From positions 1 through 13,877 of the forward strand of contig DHNP01000024.1 in the NCBI GenBank assembly GCA_002409585.1: a DNA stretch of 13,877 nucleotides, written 5' to 3'. The stretch comes from Ruminococcaceae bacterium UBA5413 (GTDB lineage: Bacteria; Bacillota; Clostridia; Oscillospirales; Acutalibacteraceae). A model generated the notes under the pieces. That model made no database searches and was not told the DNA's origin. It worked only from the letters and a program-made list of their open reading frames with translations. Shown piece after piece: positions 13,441-13,877 of the stretch. The first letter of the stretch is position 1. Each line of letters starts with the position of its first letter. Position numbers and translations under genes: made by a program.

Positions 13441-13877
13441 ATGAGCAGAAAGAAAAAAGAGGCCAAACAAAAGGCGTCCACAAGACAGCTCATGAACACC
13501 AAAGCCATAACGGATTACAGTTTACAGACTTACGGCCATGGCGAACTGGTATATTTTCTGATAAAACCAAGCAACATCTCCGTTTTGTCGGAGGAAAGCA
13601 TCGGCGCACGAATTTATGCCCTAATGACAGTTTTGAAAGGAATTGCCGAGATCGAAATGCTGTGCCTCAACAGCCGTGAGAATTTTGAGGACAACAAGCA
13701 GTTCCTCCGCAGCCGTATGGAGCAGGAACAGAATCCGGTTATTTGCAAGCTCCTTGAAAAAGACCTGAATTTCCTCGACCGGATACAGGTGCAGATGGCC
13801 ACCGCCCGTGAGTTTCTCATCATCATCCGTCTGCGTGATGAGAAGCAGAGCGAGGTGTTCCCGTATCTGTCCCGCAT
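13441..13877 (+). CDS. Conjugation-type protein, N-terminal part, runs off the window
   Basis: An open frame from the ATG at 13441 (AAAGGAAAG upstream) to the window end, 145 codons without a stop. The N-terminus is highly basic (MSRKKKEAKQKASTRQLMNT), followed by LVYFLIKPSNISVLSEESIG, ARIYALMTVLKGIAEIEMLC and a helical stretch with LDRIQVQMATAREFLIIIRL. Proteins with this start occur between PrgI and the VirB4-type ATPase gene in clostridial ICEs, which I recognise from gene context rather than from a named domain. No Walker motif lies in the visible part. It supports the view that the right flank is an ICE transfer operon and not phage DNA. Confidence 0.75.
   Translation, partial: MSRKKKEAKQKASTRQLMNTKAITDYSLQTYGHGELVYFLIKPSNISVLSEESIGARIYALMTVLKGIAEIEMLCLNSRENFEDNKQFLRSRMEQEQNPVICKLLEKDLNFLDRIQVQMATAREFLIIIRLRDEKQSEVFPYLSR

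Noticed and set aside
1..13877. tRNA genes, CRISPR arrays, IS elements or phage integrase
   Set aside because: No cloverleaf, regularly spaced repeats, transposase or recombinase motifs were seen in any frame.
12489..13877. Tape measure or baseplate genes after the tail chaperone
   Set aside because: The frames here encode DUF4406, PrgI and a PrgI-associated protein; no long helical tape measure frame or LysM protein is present.

Overview
The window looks like chromosomal or mobile DNA from an anaerobic member of the Bacillota (class Clostridia; a Ruminococcaceae/Oscillospiraceae-like source is likely). The reasons are strong AGGAGG-type ribosome binding sites almost everywhere, PBSX/skin-type myophage head and tail genes, and conjugation genes of the PrgI/VirB4 class typical of clostridial integrative and conjugative elements (ICEs). 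No RNA gene, integrase, transposase or CRISPR array was seen.

There are three blocks. (1) Positions 1-2030: an AT-rich, minus-strand four-gene cassette holding an XRE regulator and three small related membrane proteins. It has one strong promoter overlapped by a large operator-like dyad, and the cassette lies between two near-identical terminator-like hairpins in direct orientation. (2) Positions about 2072-2930 and about 12400-13877: plus-strand genes that look like one ICE transfer region. They are a Cys-rich DUF6075-like protein, the 3' end of an unidentified gene, a DUF4406 protein, PrgI, and the start of a further conjugation-type protein that runs off the window. (3) Positions about 2945-12390: a collinear phage morphogenesis module sitting between the two ICE parts. 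In order it holds the end of the large terminase, portal, SPP1 gp7-like minor head protein, scaffold, major capsid, head-tail connectors, tail terminator, YqzN/YkzM-like protein, contractile sheath, tube and XkdN-like tail assembly chaperone.

The phage module cannot be a working phage as seen. It begins inside the terminase and stops inside the frameshifted part of the tail chaperone. The terminase fragment also has a one-base frameshift. Two structural genes are cut by in-frame TAG codons. Tape measure, baseplate, lysis, integration and replication genes are absent. The simplest reading is a decaying phage segment that replaced or interrupted part of an ICE transfer operon, with an assembly chimera as the main alternative.

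The most interesting points are the phage-in-ICE arrangement with both edges inside genes, the pair of in-frame TAG codons (decay versus stop recoding), the A_AAA_AAC slippery site in the tail chaperone, the hairpin direct repeats around the regulator cassette, and its nested operator.
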